From Sphingomonas sp. AOB5 (GTDB lineage Bacteria > Pseudomonadota > Alphaproteobacteria > Sphingomonadales > Sphingomonadaceae): a stretch of DNA of 39,261 nucleotides. The first letter of the stretch is position 1, and every line of letters begins with the position of its first letter. Shown piece after piece: positions 6,916-15,748 of this stretch. A model generated the notes under the pieces. It was not told where the DNA came from, made no database searches, and saw nothing but the letters and a program-made list of their open reading frames with translations. Position numbers and translations under genes: made by a program. Location: assembly GCF_029433115.1 (NCBI RefSeq), contig NZ_JARNTV010000037.1, positions 1 through 39,261 of the forward strand, read 5' to 3'.

Positions 6916-7383
6916 ATGGCGCGCGGCAACGAGCTTCTGGCGATCGGCGATCTCGCCTCGCGGACTGGCGTCGCGGTGTCGGCGATCCGCTTCTACGAGG
7001 CGAAGGGACTGGTCAGCGCATTCCGCACCTCGGGCGGCCAGCGGCGCTTCCTGCGCTCGGACATCCGCCGCATTTCGTTCGCACTGATCGCGCAGCAGAT
7101 GGGGCTGACCATCCCCCAGATCGCCGCCGAACTGGCGAAGCTGCCGGAGGGCAGGGCGCCCACCGCCGCCGACTGGAAGCGGATCAGCAACGGCTTCCGC
7201 AAGCTGATCGACGAACGCATCGCGATGCTGGAGCGCACCCGCAACATCCTCGATGGCTGCATCGGCTGCGGCTGCCTGTCGCTCCGGAAATGCGCGCTCT
7301 ACAACCCCGACGACCGCGCCGCCCGCAGCGGCACCGGCCCGCGCTTCGTCATCGCGCCGCGCGAGTTCGCGATGGGCGACTGA
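6916..7383 (+). CDS. soxR: Redox-sensing transcription factor SoxR
   Basis: 155 residues, the normal SoxR length. A MerR-type winged helix is N-terminal (AIGDLASRTGVAVSAIRFYEAKGL, residues 9-32), followed by the dimerisation helix. The [2Fe-2S] motif is intact: C115-x2-C118-x-C120-x5-C126 (E. coli C119/C122/C124/C130). One-electron oxidation of the cluster by redox-cycling compounds untwists target promoters. GGAGGGCGGC precedes ATG 6916. The divergent VOC gene carries the SoxR box, so this SoxR probably acts locally, as in other non-enteric bacteria that lack soxS. The end overlaps the next, convergent gene by 35 nt. Confidence 0.95.
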   Translation: MARGNELLAIGDLASRTGVAVSAIRFYEAKGLVSAFRTSGGQRRFLRSDIRRISFALIAQQMGLTIPQIAAELAKLPEGRAPTAADWKRISNGFRKLIDERIAMLERTRNILDGCIGCGCLSLRKCALYNPDDRAARSGTGPRFVIAPREFAMGD

Positions 7384-7858
7384 GCGTGAGGAGCCGGGCG
7401 CGATCCCGTTGCGAGACCTCGCGCCATGCCCGGGACTGGCCGCACGCATAATTCACGAAATAGGCATTCCGGCTCCGTTGGCCGATATCCCAGCTTTCCT
7501 TGCGCCCGCGTTCCCACGGATCCAGAAACAGCAGATAGCTGGCCCCGATATCGGGTTTGGTGCCGCGGTCCATGTAGAAACCGCCGCTGTTCCGCTCGGT
7601 GACGAAGGTCAGGGTCGGCGTCGCGCGCCCCTTGTAAATCTGCTCGACCTGAAGCCGGTACAGCGTGCCCCGGCCATATTTGAAGTCGAAATCCCAGCTG
7701 GAAAGTACCGTCGCGCGAACGACCAATGGCGAATCCCGGAACTCCTGAGCGAGCGTGGTCTTCGCGTACATCTCGCCGCGGTACATGCAGAATGCGCCAG
7801 CGGGCGCTGCGTGCAGCAAGGAAAGTCCAAGCGCGGCAGCGGCGCTAAAACGCAGCAT
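7349..7858 (-). CDS. Small secreted protein, possibly with an NTR/TIMP-like fold
   Basis: 169 residues with a signal peptide (MLRFSAAAALGLSLLHAAPAGA, cleavage before FC). The mature protein begins with Cys and has a pattern (C...LAQEFRDSPLVVRATVLSS... LYRLQVEQIYKG ... GASYLLFLD ... C) that resembles bacterial netrin/TIMP-like OB-fold proteins. These usually start with Cys after the signal and have AD/DxVVxGxV in the first strand. The match is by eye and moderate. AAGG lies eight bases before ATG 7858. The 3' end overlaps soxR by 35 nt in the opposite direction, so the basic tail (RPSRTRAAR) may be a recent extension. Confidence 0.65.
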   Translation of the reverse strand: MLRFSAAAALGLSLLHAAPAGAFCMYRGEMYAKTTLAQEFRDSPLVVRATVLSSWDFDFKYGRGTLYRLQVEQIYKGRATPTLTFVTERNSGGFYMDRGTKPDIGASYLLFLDPWERGRKESWDIGQRSRNAYFVNYACGQSRAWREVSQRDRARLLTLSRPSRTRAAR

Positions 7859-7994
7859 CGGGGCAGCCTTCGTTCGAGGTGATCCAGATTCTCACGAAGT
7901 TTGCCGGTCGGCAAGGCGTCACCCTTTACCCGCCGCCATTCCCCCGCGATAACGCCTTCGCCTGGTATCAGGTGAGACGATCCGGAGTAGCGGA

Positions 7995-10211
7995 ATGTGG
8001 AAATGGGTTGCGGGTGTTGCGTTGGCGATGGGTTCGGTCATGCCTGCTGAGGCGCAGGAAGCGCCCAAACTGACGTTCGATCGCGTCTTCGCCAGCCCCG
8101 ATCTCGCCGGTACCCAGCCGCGCGCGATGAAGCTCTCGCCCGACGGCAAGTATCTCACCCTGCTGCGCAATCGCCCCGACGAGAAGGAGCGGTTCGACCT
8201 GTGGGCGATGGACACCACGACCGGCGAATGGCGGATGCTGGTCGATTCGAAGAAGGTCGGATCGGGCGCCGAACTCTCCGAGGCAGAGAAGATGCAGATG
8301 GAGCGCGCCCGTATCGGCGGCACCCGCGGCATCATTGCCTATGACTGGTCGCCCGACAGCAAGTCGATCCTCGTGCCCCTCGAAGGCGAACTCTATCTCG
8401 CCTCGCTCGACGGTACGGTCGAGAAGCTGTCGACCGGCGCCGGGCCCAAGCTCAATGCCGGCCTCAGCCCCACCGGCGGCTATGTTGGCTATGTCCGTAA
8501 CCAGAATCTCGCGGTGCTGAACCGCGCGACCGGCCAGACCGCGATCGCCACCGACAGCAGCGGCACCGACACGATCCATTGGGGCGAAGCCGAGTTCGTC
8601 GCGCAGGAGGAGATGGACCGCTTCTCCGGCTATTGGTGGGCGCCCGACGACAGCCGTATCGCGGTGCAGAAGTTCGACGAGGCCCCGGTCGGCATCGTCA
8701 CCCGCGCCGCGATCGGCGCCGAAAGCTCGACCATCGTCCAGCAGCGCTATCCCAAGGCCGGCACCGCCAACGTGCTGGTCGAGCTGTGGCTGATGAACCC
8801 GGACGGCAGCGGAAAGGTGAAGGTCGATCTCGGCAGCGAGACCGACATCTATCTTGCCCGCGTCAAATGGTCGCCCGATGCGAAGACGCTCTACGTCCAG
8901 CGCCAGAACCGCGCCCAGACCGTGCTCGATCTGCTTGCGGTCGATCCCGCCACCGGCAAGTCGACCATCGTCTTCACCGAGCGCTCGAGCGAGAAGAGCT
9001 GGGTCAATCTCTCCAACGCCTTCACCCCGCTCAAGGACGGCAGCCTGATCTGGTGGTCCGAACGTGACGGCCACGGCCACATCTATCGCTGGAAGAAGGG
9101 CAAGTTCACCCAGCTGACCAAGGGCGATTGGGAAGTCTTCTCGGTCGCCGGTGTCGATGAGGCGAAGGGCCGGGTCTATTTCCTCGCCAATCGCGGCGAC
9201 GTGCTCGAACGCCAGCTCTACTGGGTCGATATCAACCGCCCCGGCCCCCCCGCCCAGCTCACCGAAGAGGGCTGGTGGAACATGGCGACGATGGACAAGG
9301 CCGCCAGCCGGATGATCGTCACCCGTTCGAACACCGGCCAGCCGGCGCAGGTCTATCTGGCCGATGCCAGCGGCAAGCGCCTCGCCTGGGTGAACGAGAA
9401 TTCGGTCAAGGATGCCGCGCATCCCTATAACCCCTATCTCGCCGGCCACCGCGTGCGCACCTTCGGGACGATCAAGGCCGAGGACGGCACGGTGCTGCAC
9501 TGGGAGATGATCACGCCTGAAATGGAGCCGGGCAAGCGCTACCCGGTGTTCTTCCAGCATTATGGCGGCCCGCATTCACAGACGGTCACGCGTGGCTGGG
9601 GCGGGGCGCTGCAGCAGGCGATCGTCGATCGCGGCTATATCTGGTTCCAGATCGACAATCGCGGCTCGGCCAATCGCGGCAAGGCGTTCGAGGATGCGAT
9701 CTGGCACGCGATGGGCACGGTCGAGGTGACCGACCAGCTTTCGGGCGCCGCCTATCTCAAGACGCTCGATTTCGTCGATCCCGGCCGGATCGTCACCTAT
9801 GGCTGGTCCTATGGCGGCTATATGACGCTGAAGATGCTGGAGGCCGCACCCGGCGTGTTCGCCGCGGGCGTTTCGGGCGCGCCGGTCAGCAAGTGGGAGT
9901 TGTACGACACCCATTATACCGAGCGTTACATGGGCGATCCGCGTCAGGTGCCCGAGGCGTACAAGGCGTCGAACACGGTCGAGAACGCCACGAAGATCGC
10001 CGATCCGCTGCTGCTGATCCACGGCATGGCCGACGACAATGTCGTGCTCGAGCATTCGACGGTGATGATGGCGAAGCTTCAGGAAAACGCCGTGCCGTTC
10101 GAGGTGATGCTCTATCCGGGCCACACCCACCGCGTCGGCGGGCCGAAGGTCAGCGTCCATATGTGGAACCTGATCTTCGCCTTCCTGGACCGCAGCGCCC
10201 CGGCGAAGTGA
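7995..10211 (+). CDS. Secreted dipeptidyl-peptidase IV-like S9 family peptidase
   Basis: 738 residues with a signal peptide (MWKWVAGVALAMGSVMPAEA). Residues ~25-480 form the beta-propeller (repeated LSPDGKYL, DWSPDSKS and VKWSPDAKT units); the rest is the alpha/beta-hydrolase domain. The triad is readable: S605 in GWSYGGYM, D680 in HGMADDNV, H712 in PGHTHRVGG. The propeller has QEEMDRFSGYWWAPD, the region where DPP-IV places the glutamates that hold the substrate N-terminus. The enzyme should release Xaa-Pro dipeptides in the periplasm. Peptide-scavenging peptidases of this class are numerous in sphingomonads; the M2 peptidase at 20557 may act on the same pool. Confidence 0.93.
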   Translation: MWKWVAGVALAMGSVMPAEAQEAPKLTFDRVFASPDLAGTQPRAMKLSPDGKYLTLLRNRPDEKERFDLWAMDTTTGEWRMLVDSKKVGSGAELSEAEKMQMERARIGGTRGIIAYDWSPDSKSILVPLEGELYLASLDGTVEKLSTGAGPKLNAGLSPTGGYVGYVRNQNLAVLNRATGQTAIATDSSGTDTIHWGEAEFVAQEEMDRFSGYWWAPDDSRIAVQKFDEAPVGIVTRAAIGAESSTIVQQRYPKAGTANVLVELWLMNPDGSGKVKVDLGSETDIYLARVKWSPDAKTLYVQRQNRAQTVLDLLAVDPATGKSTIVFTERSSEKSWVNLSNAFTPLKDGSLIWWSERDGHGHIYRWKKGKFTQLTKGDWEVFSVAGVDEAKGRVYFLANRGDVLERQLYWVDINRPGPPAQLTEEGWWNMATMDKAASRMIVTRSNTGQPAQVYLADASGKRLAWVNENSVKDAAHPYNPYLAGHRVRTFGTIKAEDGTVLHWEMITPEMEPGKRYPVFFQHYGGPHSQTVTRGWGGALQQAIVDRGYIWFQIDNRGSANRGKAFEDAIWHAMGTVEVTDQLSGAAYLKTLDFVDPGRIVTYGWSYGGYMTLKMLEAAPGVFAAGVSGAPVSKWELYDTHYTERYMGDPRQVPEAYKASNTVENATKIADPLLLIHGMADDNVVLEHSTVMMAKLQENAVPFEVMLYPGHTHRVGGPKVSVHMWNLIFAFLDRSAPAK

Positions 10212-10245
10212 CCATAATCCTCCCCCTTGCGGGGGAGGATTATGG
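10212..10245. repeat. REP-like palindrome, family 1
   Basis: CCATAATCCTCCCCC (10212-10226) and GGGGGAGGATTATGG (10231-10245) pair perfectly over 15 bp around TTGC. It starts at the base after the peptidase stop and has no T-run. The ATCCTCCCCC core also occurs near 16185 and 32500-32620, so it belongs to an interspersed palindromic family. It may also act as a terminator or protect a 3' end. Confidence 0.8.
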
Positions 10246-10307
10246 TGCCCCGCTCGACTCCGTTACGCAGGTGACATAGCTTGCCCTTCACACATGGGGG
10301 GCAAACC

Positions 10308-11633
10308 ATGACCGACACCACTGCAACCAGCATCGCGCCGGTGACCGGCACGTCGCGGATCGACGTGCTCGATATCCTGCGCGGCATCGCCATTCTCGGC
10401 ATCTTCTTCATGAACATCCCCTTCATGGCGGCGTCGCTTCCGGCGCTGTTCGTAGATGTGCGGCAGCTCGGCTGGACGCCGGTCGATCATGCCAGCTGGA
10501 TGGCGGTCCAGATCATGCTGGAGGGCACGCAGCGCGGGCTGCTGCAGATGCTGTTCGGCGCGGGCATGATGGTGCTGACCGCGCGGGCGATGCAGCCCGA
10601 CGGACCGGTGGCGATCGCGGACCTCTATTTCCGGCGCAACCTCTGGCTGCTGGCGTTCGGGCTGGCGGATATCTTCCTGCTCTTCTGGGCGGGCGACATC
10701 CTTCACCTCTATGCCATCGCCGCGCTGTTCCTGTTCCCGTTCCGCAAGCTCGGCGCGCGCTGGCTGCTCGTCTTCGCGATGGGCTTCGCGCTGTTCACCG
10801 CGGTGACCGGCGGCATCCGCTATTTCGAGCGCGCCGACCTGATGCACCGTGCCGAGGTCGCTCAGGCCAAGGCGGCAAGCGGCGCCAAGCTCGACAAGAC
10901 CGAGACCAAGTCGGTCGAGGACTGGAAGAAGGCGATCGAGCGCCGCAAGGGCAACAGTCCCGATTTCCAGGAGCTGAAGAAGCAGGAAGTGAAGGGCCAT
11001 AGCGGCGGCTTCCTCGACTATGCGATGCTCAATATCGGCCTGTGGTTCTTCATCGTCGCCGATGGCGGACTGTATCTCGGCGTGATCGAGGCGTTCTGCG
11101 TGATGCTGCTCGGCATCGCCCTGTGGAAATGGGAAGTGATCCAGGGGGGACGCAGCGCGCGCTTCTATCTGGTGCTGATGCTGGGCTGCTATGCCTTCGC
11201 GCTGCCGCTGCGCTGGCTGGGCGCGCAGGAAATGCTCACCATGATGCCGATCCCGCGAAGTTTCTGGGCGACGCAGGAATTCGCGCGCATCGCGGCGTCG
11301 GTCGGCCATCTCGCGCTGATCAATCTGCTCGTGAAATCGGTCGTCGGCCGCGTGCTTCTGGCACCGTTCAAGGCGGCGGGACGCACTGCCTTCACCCTTT
11401 ATTTCATGCAGACGATCATCGGCATGTGGATATTGTTCGCCCCTTGGGGCGTCGGGCTGTGGGGAAAACTCAGCTGGGGCGGCATGTTCAGCGTCGTACT
11501 TGCCGTAATCGCGGGTCAGTTGATCCTCGCGAACATCTGGGTTCGTTTCTTCACCAGCGGCCCGCTCGAATGGCTGTGGCGTTCACTATCCTATGTGAAG
11601 CGCCAACCGTTTCTGCGGCGTCACGCGGGATAG
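10308..11633 (+). CDS. DUF418 family membrane protein
   Basis: 441 residues from ATG 10308, preceded by GGGGGG about six bases upstream. TTG 10281 in frame is rejected. The N-terminal motif RIDVLDILRGIAILGIFFMN is the signature start of DUF418/YeiB-type proteins. There are about ten membrane segments and a hydrophilic insertion at about residues 185-235 (AKAASGAKLDKTETKSVEDW and onward) predicted to be helical. A C-terminal DUF418 block is visible (GRTAFTLYFMQTIIGMWILF). These proteins are related to membrane acyltransferases, but none of the function is established here. It follows the DPP-IV gene across a palindromic repeat. Confidence 0.88.
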   Translation: MTDTTATSIAPVTGTSRIDVLDILRGIAILGIFFMNIPFMAASLPALFVDVRQLGWTPVDHASWMAVQIMLEGTQRGLLQMLFGAGMMVLTARAMQPDGPVAIADLYFRRNLWLLAFGLADIFLLFWAGDILHLYAIAALFLFPFRKLGARWLLVFAMGFALFTAVTGGIRYFERADLMHRAEVAQAKAASGAKLDKTETKSVEDWKKAIERRKGNSPDFQELKKQEVKGHSGGFLDYAMLNIGLWFFIVADGGLYLGVIEAFCVMLLGIALWKWEVIQGGRSARFYLVLMLGCYAFALPLRWLGAQEMLTMMPIPRSFWATQEFARIAASVGHLALINLLVKSVVGRVLLAPFKAAGRTAFTLYFMQTIIGMWILFAPWGVGLWGKLSWGGMFSVVLAVIAGQLILANIWVRFFTSGPLEWLWRSLSYVKRQPFLRRHAG

Positions 11634-11733
11634 TTCCGATTCGGGGCAGATAAGGGGTCGCCCGTAGCTTGTTCGCTACTGACATCCGTGTGAACGGGGA
11701 GTCCCCCTTGTTTGCGTTCAGGACTGAGTCGAC

Positions 11734-11916
11734 TTGCCGCACGAAATTGAATCCCTCCGCCGCGCGATCGCGCTGGGCGAGGAAGTAATCCGCATCAGCG
11801 ATGCCGCCGGGCAGTCGCTTGCCAGCGTCCACATCCACATGGGCGTGGAAATGATCCGCGCCCATGTGGAGCGAGCCGAAGCGGCGGCGCTCAGCAGCTC
11901 AGCAGGTAAGCCGTAA
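11734..11916 (+). CDS. Small protein of unknown function, TTG start
   Basis: 60 residues from TTG 11734; a stop lies three codons upstream (TGA 11725) and the only internal ATGs come late, so TTG is the only start giving most of the frame. AGGA lies ten bases upstream. The peptide (PHEIESLRRAIALGEEVIRISDAAG ... VHIHMGVEMIRAHVERAEA) is predicted to be helical and soluble. I recognise no family, but the even amino-acid use argues for a real protein. Its end overlaps the convergent winged-helix gene by 26 nt. It may belong with the neighbouring regulators. Confidence 0.5.
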   Translation: MPHEIESLRRAIALGEEVIRISDAAGQSLASVHIHMGVEMIRAHVERAEAAALSSSAGKP

Positions 11917-12247
11917 GCAGTTCGCGGGCGCGCCGGGTCAGGCGCACCGAGCGGCGGCGCGCGTCGAACCGGTCGGATTCGCGTTCGATCAGCCCGCGCT
12001 CTTCCAGGATCGCCAGCCAGCGGATGCCGGTCGACGAAGGCACGCATGCGCCGATGCACGCGTCGCTGACGCAGGTATCGATGCCGCGCTCGTGCGCGAT
12101 GTAGAGATCCAGCAGGATATCCCAGGCCGGCTCACCGAACAGATCGGCATTGGCGCCGAAGAACGGCTCGCGTGCGCGGCGCAGGTCGTACAGTGCCTGT
12201 GCGCGCTGGAGCGGCGTCAGGCTGGTTTCCATTGTCGTGTCAGGCAT
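11891..12247 (-). CDS. Winged-helix (MarR-like) transcriptional regulator
   Basis: 118 residues from ATG 12247 with GGGGGA six bases upstream; ATG 12232 is a second choice. After a helical N-terminus comes a winged helix: CIGACVPSSTGIRWLAILEERGLIERESDRFDARRRSVRLTRRAREL, a MarR-type recognition helix followed by a wing with a DARRR tip. Three Cys in CVSDACIGAC (about residues 59-68) directly before the recognition helix could be redox- or metal-sensitive. The start overlaps the GNAT stop by 8 nt, so the two are translationally coupled. It probably regulates its own cluster. Confidence 0.8.
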   Translation of the reverse strand: MPDTTMETSLTPLQRAQALYDLRRAREPFFGANADLFGEPAWDILLDLYIAHERGIDTCVSDACIGACVPSSTGIRWLAILEERGLIERESDRFDARRRSVRLTRRARELLTAYLLSC

Positions 12248-13451
12248 TTACGGTCCCCCGGATCGTCTTGGTGTGCTGCTTGATGAGCTGTTCCCTGCTT
12301 GGGCGCAGGTTCGACAGTTCGAGGGGTCCCATCCGGTCCCACTCCCCTTCGGGCCGGATTGAGACATAGGGATCGACCCCGAGGTGGATCGCGTCGTTGG
12401 CGAGATCCCCCAGGTCGAACACGATTTCGCGATACGCCATGTCGGCGAAGTGGAAGGGCGGGCGATCCTCCATCAGTCGCGCGCCGAACATGCGCCAGAA
12501 GGGCACCAGGTCCTCGCGGCTATGGCCGTAGCCGACCGTGTATCCCTTGCGCCGGGCGAAGGCGACGGCCTCGCGGGCCAGCTTGAACGCCAGCCGGCTC
12601 TTGCGATACTCGCGGCGCACCGCCAGCCGCTCGATCTTCACGAAACCGGCGAAGTAGCGGAGCCGGATGCAGCCCGCGGGATCGCCATCGACATAGCCGA
12701 TGAACTGGGTCGAGCAGAAATCGTTGCCGTCGAACTCTTCGGTCACCAGGCAGAATTGCTCGGCGAGGTAAGTCGCGCCGCGGATCGCGTAGATCTGCGC
12801 CATGTCTTCCATGTTGCGGACCATCTTGACGCTCAGAACCGGGCTGCGCGGTGCGATCAGCCGCTCGGGCAGGATCACCCGCAGCCATTCCGGCGCGTTG
12901 GGATAGATGGTGTTTGCCACGCGGAACTCCATCGCGTCGTGCAGGCGCGAGCTATGCTCGGTCGCCCCGCGCGAGAAGAGCGGCACCGCCTCCGGTCCGG
13001 TCTCTTCCAGGATCGCGGCGATGGCGGGCAGGGACGTGCCCCAGCGGCGCGGCATATAGGCCAGCCAGAGGTAGATCGCCGCCGGTGCCTCGTCGGGCCG
13101 GGCGATGCAGGCGGGGTCGGGGGAGAGGCCGCTGAACCGGCCGGACAGCAGATAGGAGGCGCCCATCGTGTTGAGCGGCAGTTGCGCGTAGAGTCCCGGG
13201 CGCTCGCAATCCTCGGCGCCGATGCGCCAGAAGATCGTCGGGTTACGCTCCCAAACTTCGCGAATGACGCCAATCGGCGCGATCGGAAATTCAGTCGGAT
13301 TGCTCGAAATAAACGCTTCGACTTCGTCCCAGGTCATCACGCGGCGGTTATCTGCAAGATGCTTGAAATGATTGATCAGGCGCTCACCTTGTTCTGCAAC
13401 ACGAATCCGTCCATTATGGCTTGGTCGGGCGTGGATGGTATCGGACAACAT
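12240..13451 (-). CDS. GNAT-family acetyltransferase with an extended N-terminal half
   Basis: 403 residues from ATG 13451, which has GGAGG seven bases upstream; upstream in-frame codons to 13466 are not needed. The C-terminal part (about 195-350) is a GNAT domain: a strand (FIGYVDGDPAGCIRLRY), then KIERLAVRREYRKSRLAFKLAREAVAFARRKGY with the acetyl-CoA loop in the form RREYRKSRLA (Ser instead of the usual Gly), and a late VPFWRMFGARLM. The N-terminal ~190 residues (IYLWLAYMPRRWGTSLPAI) look like a second, degenerate GNAT half. Substrate unknown. It is divergent from a LysR gene with 35 nt between the starts and coupled to a winged-helix gene downstream. Confidence 0.85.
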   Translation of the reverse strand: MLSDTIHARPSHNGRIRVAEQGERLINHFKHLADNRRVMTWDEVEAFISSNPTEFPIAPIGVIREVWERNPTIFWRIGAEDCERPGLYAQLPLNTMGASYLLSGRFSGLSPDPACIARPDEAPAAIYLWLAYMPRRWGTSLPAIAAILEETGPEAVPLFSRGATEHSSRLHDAMEFRVANTIYPNAPEWLRVILPERLIAPRSPVLSVKMVRNMEDMAQIYAIRGATYLAEQFCLVTEEFDGNDFCSTQFIGYVDGDPAGCIRLRYFAGFVKIERLAVRREYRKSRLAFKLAREAVAFARRKGYTVGYGHSREDLVPFWRMFGARLMEDRPPFHFADMAYREIVFDLGDLANDAIHLGVDPYVSIRPEGEWDRMGPLELSNLRPSREQLIKQHTKTIRGTVNA

Positions 13452-13486
13452 TGGGTATCCTCCCAAAACTGGCGGGGGCCGGGTTT

Positions 13487-14611
13487 ATGAGCGCGGAGAG
13501 AACTTTAGCTGAGCGAGCGGCGATCGCTGAGATTCCAGTTTCGGAACACGGGGTTCCGCGCTGGAACACCCATCAGGCGAGAGCTTTTGCCGAGGGTGTG
13601 CGCTGGGACGATCTGCGCGCTTTCCTGGCGGTTTGCGATGCCATGAGCTTCCGTGCCGCGGCGACCAGCACCGCGCTTGCGGTGAACACCCTGCGCCGCC
13701 GTGTGGAACGGCTGGAACAGGAAGTCGGCGCGCCTTTGCTCCGCCGCGACGTGAACGGCGTGACCCTCACCGCAATCGGATCACAGGTGCTCGCGGTCGC
13801 GCGCGACATGCACACGTCCGCCGATCATGGCCGCGGCGACGGGCAGGGCGATATCCTGATCAAGCCGGGCGAGGTCCGCATCGGCTGTACCGAGGGTCTG
13901 GGCACCTTCTGGCTCACCCCGCGGCTGATGACGCTGCAGGATCAATTCCCCGATCTCACCATCTCGCTTCAGCAGACCTATGACGCAGGCGCAGACCAGA
14001 GCCGCGACGTCGATGTCGGTCTGACCTTCAATCGCCCGCAAAACCCCGATCTGGTGCGGATGCGCGTCGCGGTGCTGCACTTCATGCTGTTCGCCAGTCA
14101 GGATTATCTCCGCCGCAACGGCACGCCGACCTCCTTCTCGGATCTGCGCGACAATCACCGCTTCATCGAACAGGCGGGCCCGGGCATCAATTCGGAGCTT
14201 GGTGCCAATTTCTTCGGCGCGGAACTGCCGCCGGGCTTCCTCACGATCCGCTCGAACTCGGCACTGTCGGTCTATTGGGCGGTGATCCACGGCGCGGGCA
14301 TCAGCGCCTTCCCGACCTATACCCGCGCGATCAGCCGGGATCTGATCCCGATCACGATCCCCGCGCATCTGCGCTTCGACCTGTGGCTCTACTATCATGC
14401 CTCGGCGCGCAACTCGCCTTCTATCCGCACGACGGTCGAGTGGATCAAGGACGCGTTCGACGAAGAGAAATATCCCTGGTTCGCCGACGAATTCGTCCAT
14501 CCGGACAAGTTCCCCGGCGCCGATCGCCAGGCCAGCGTGGTCAAGCTGTACGAGGACATGACGCCGCGCGTGCAATATCCGCCCGGCGTCCTCCCGCCCG
14601 GCAAGGCCTGA
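13487..14611 (+). CDS. LysR-family transcriptional regulator
   Basis: 374 residues from ATG 13487, with a G-rich stretch upstream. The LysR helix-turn-helix runs from about residue 38 (VRWDDLRAFLAVCDAMSFRAAATSTALAVNTLRRRVERLEQEVGAPLLRR), so the protein has ~37 residues before the usual beginning. GTG 13597 would give a conventional N-terminus. The effector domain (GEVRIGCTEGLGTFWLTPRLMTLQDQFPDL ...) follows, and the C-terminus extends about 70 residues beyond a normal LysR (WFADEFVHPDKF and onward). Divergent orientation to the GNAT gene suggests it controls that gene; the small-molecule signal is unknown. Confidence 0.88.
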   Translation: MSAERTLAERAAIAEIPVSEHGVPRWNTHQARAFAEGVRWDDLRAFLAVCDAMSFRAAATSTALAVNTLRRRVERLEQEVGAPLLRRDVNGVTLTAIGSQVLAVARDMHTSADHGRGDGQGDILIKPGEVRIGCTEGLGTFWLTPRLMTLQDQFPDLTISLQQTYDAGADQSRDVDVGLTFNRPQNPDLVRMRVAVLHFMLFASQDYLRRNGTPTSFSDLRDNHRFIEQAGPGINSELGANFFGAELPPGFLTIRSNSALSVYWAVIHGAGISAFPTYTRAISRDLIPITIPAHLRFDLWLYYHASARNSPSIRTTVEWIKDAFDEEKYPWFADEFVHPDKFPGADRQASVVKLYEDMTPRVQYPPGVLPPGKA

Positions 14612-14717
14612 TCCCCGCGTAATAAACTTCGCCGGAAGGGATCGGATAGCAGCGCTTTCTTGCGCGGACGCCTCACTAGGCGTACCGGCAGCGCTCCATC
14701 CGAAACTGGAGTTTGAA

Positions 14718-15746
14718 ATGGGTTACCGGGTAGTGGTCGCCGGCGCCACCGGCAATGTCGGTCGCGAAGTGCTGAACATCCTCGCCGAGCGCGAGTTTCC
14801 GATCGACGATCTGGCGGTGCTCGCTAGCTCGCGTTCGACCGGAGACATGGTCGATTTCGGTGAGACCGGTAAACAGTACAAAATTCAGAATATTGAGCAT
14901 TTCGATCCAACCGGCTGGGATATTGCGATTTTCGCGATCGGGTCTGATGGTTCGAAGGCGCATGCCCCGCGCTTCGCCGCGGCGGGCTGCACCGTGATCG
15001 ACAATGCCTCGCTCTATCGCATGGATCCGGACGTGCCGCTGATCGTGCCGGAAGTGAATCCGGAAGCGATCGACGGCTATCTGAAGCGCAACATCATCGC
15101 CAACCCCAACTGCTCGACCGCGCAGCTCGTCGTGGCGCTCAAGCCGCTGCACGATGTCGCGAAGATCAAGCGCGTCGTCGTCGCCACCTATCAGTCGGTC
15201 TCCGGCGCGGGCAAGGCGGGCATGGACGAGCTGTTCGAACAGTCGCGCAACATCTTCGTCGGCGATCCGGCCGAGCCAAAGAAGTTCACCAAGCAGATCG
15301 CCTTCAACGTGATCCCGCACATCGACAGCTTCCTCGACGACGGGTCGACCAAGGAAGAATGGAAGATGGTGGTCGAGACCAAGAAGATCCTCGATCCCAA
15401 GGTGAAGGTCACCGCCACCTGCGTCCGCGTACCGGTGTTCGTCGGTCACTCCGAGGCCGTGAACATCGAGTTCGAGGACGAGATCTCGGCGGCTCAGGCC
15501 AAGTCGATCCTGCGCGAGGCGCCCGGCGTCATGCTGATCGACAAGCATGAGGACGGCGGATACGTCACGCCCATCGAATGCGTCGGCGAATATGCGACCT
15601 TCGTCAGCCGCGTGCGCGAGGACCCGACCGTCGAGAACGGCCTCAGCCTGTGGTGCGTCAGCGACAATCTGCGCAAGGGCGCGGCGCTGAACGCGGTGCA
15701 GATCGCCGAACTGCTCGGCCGCCGTCACCTGAAGAAGGCGGCCTGA
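14718..15746 (+). CDS. asd: Aspartate-semialdehyde dehydrogenase
   Basis: 342 residues. Asd converts L-aspartyl-4-phosphate to L-aspartate-4-semialdehyde with NADPH, the branch point to lysine, diaminopimelate, methionine and threonine. The NADP-binding GATGNVGREVL is at residues 9-19, the catalytic cysteine is C132 in NPNCSTAQ, and the active-site histidine lies in RVPVFVGHSEAVN. GGAG is about eight bases before ATG 14718. The gene follows the LysR gene after 106 nt that contain a short hairpin (CGCCT-CACT-AGGCG), and the GFA gene starts 2 nt after its stop. Confidence 0.97.
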   Translation: MGYRVVVAGATGNVGREVLNILAEREFPIDDLAVLASSRSTGDMVDFGETGKQYKIQNIEHFDPTGWDIAIFAIGSDGSKAHAPRFAAAGCTVIDNASLYRMDPDVPLIVPEVNPEAIDGYLKRNIIANPNCSTAQLVVALKPLHDVAKIKRVVVATYQSVSGAGKAGMDELFEQSRNIFVGDPAEPKKFTKQIAFNVIPHIDSFLDDGSTKEEWKMVVETKKILDPKVKVTATCVRVPVFVGHSEAVNIEFEDEISAAQAKSILREAPGVMLIDKHEDGGYVTPIECVGEYATFVSRVREDPTVENGLSLWCVSDNLRKGAALNAVQIAELLGRRHLKKAA

Positions 15747-15748
15747 CC

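Noticed and set aside
7968..9575. 535-codon minus-strand frame opposite the DPP-IV gene
   Set aside because: Shadow frame; composition is typical antisense of GC-rich coding DNA and the + frame has the full catalytic triad.
13360..13382. Third copy of box A (GCTTGAAATGATTGATCAGG)
   Set aside because: Similarity stops after about ten bases, it lies inside the GNAT coding sequence, and no box B follows.
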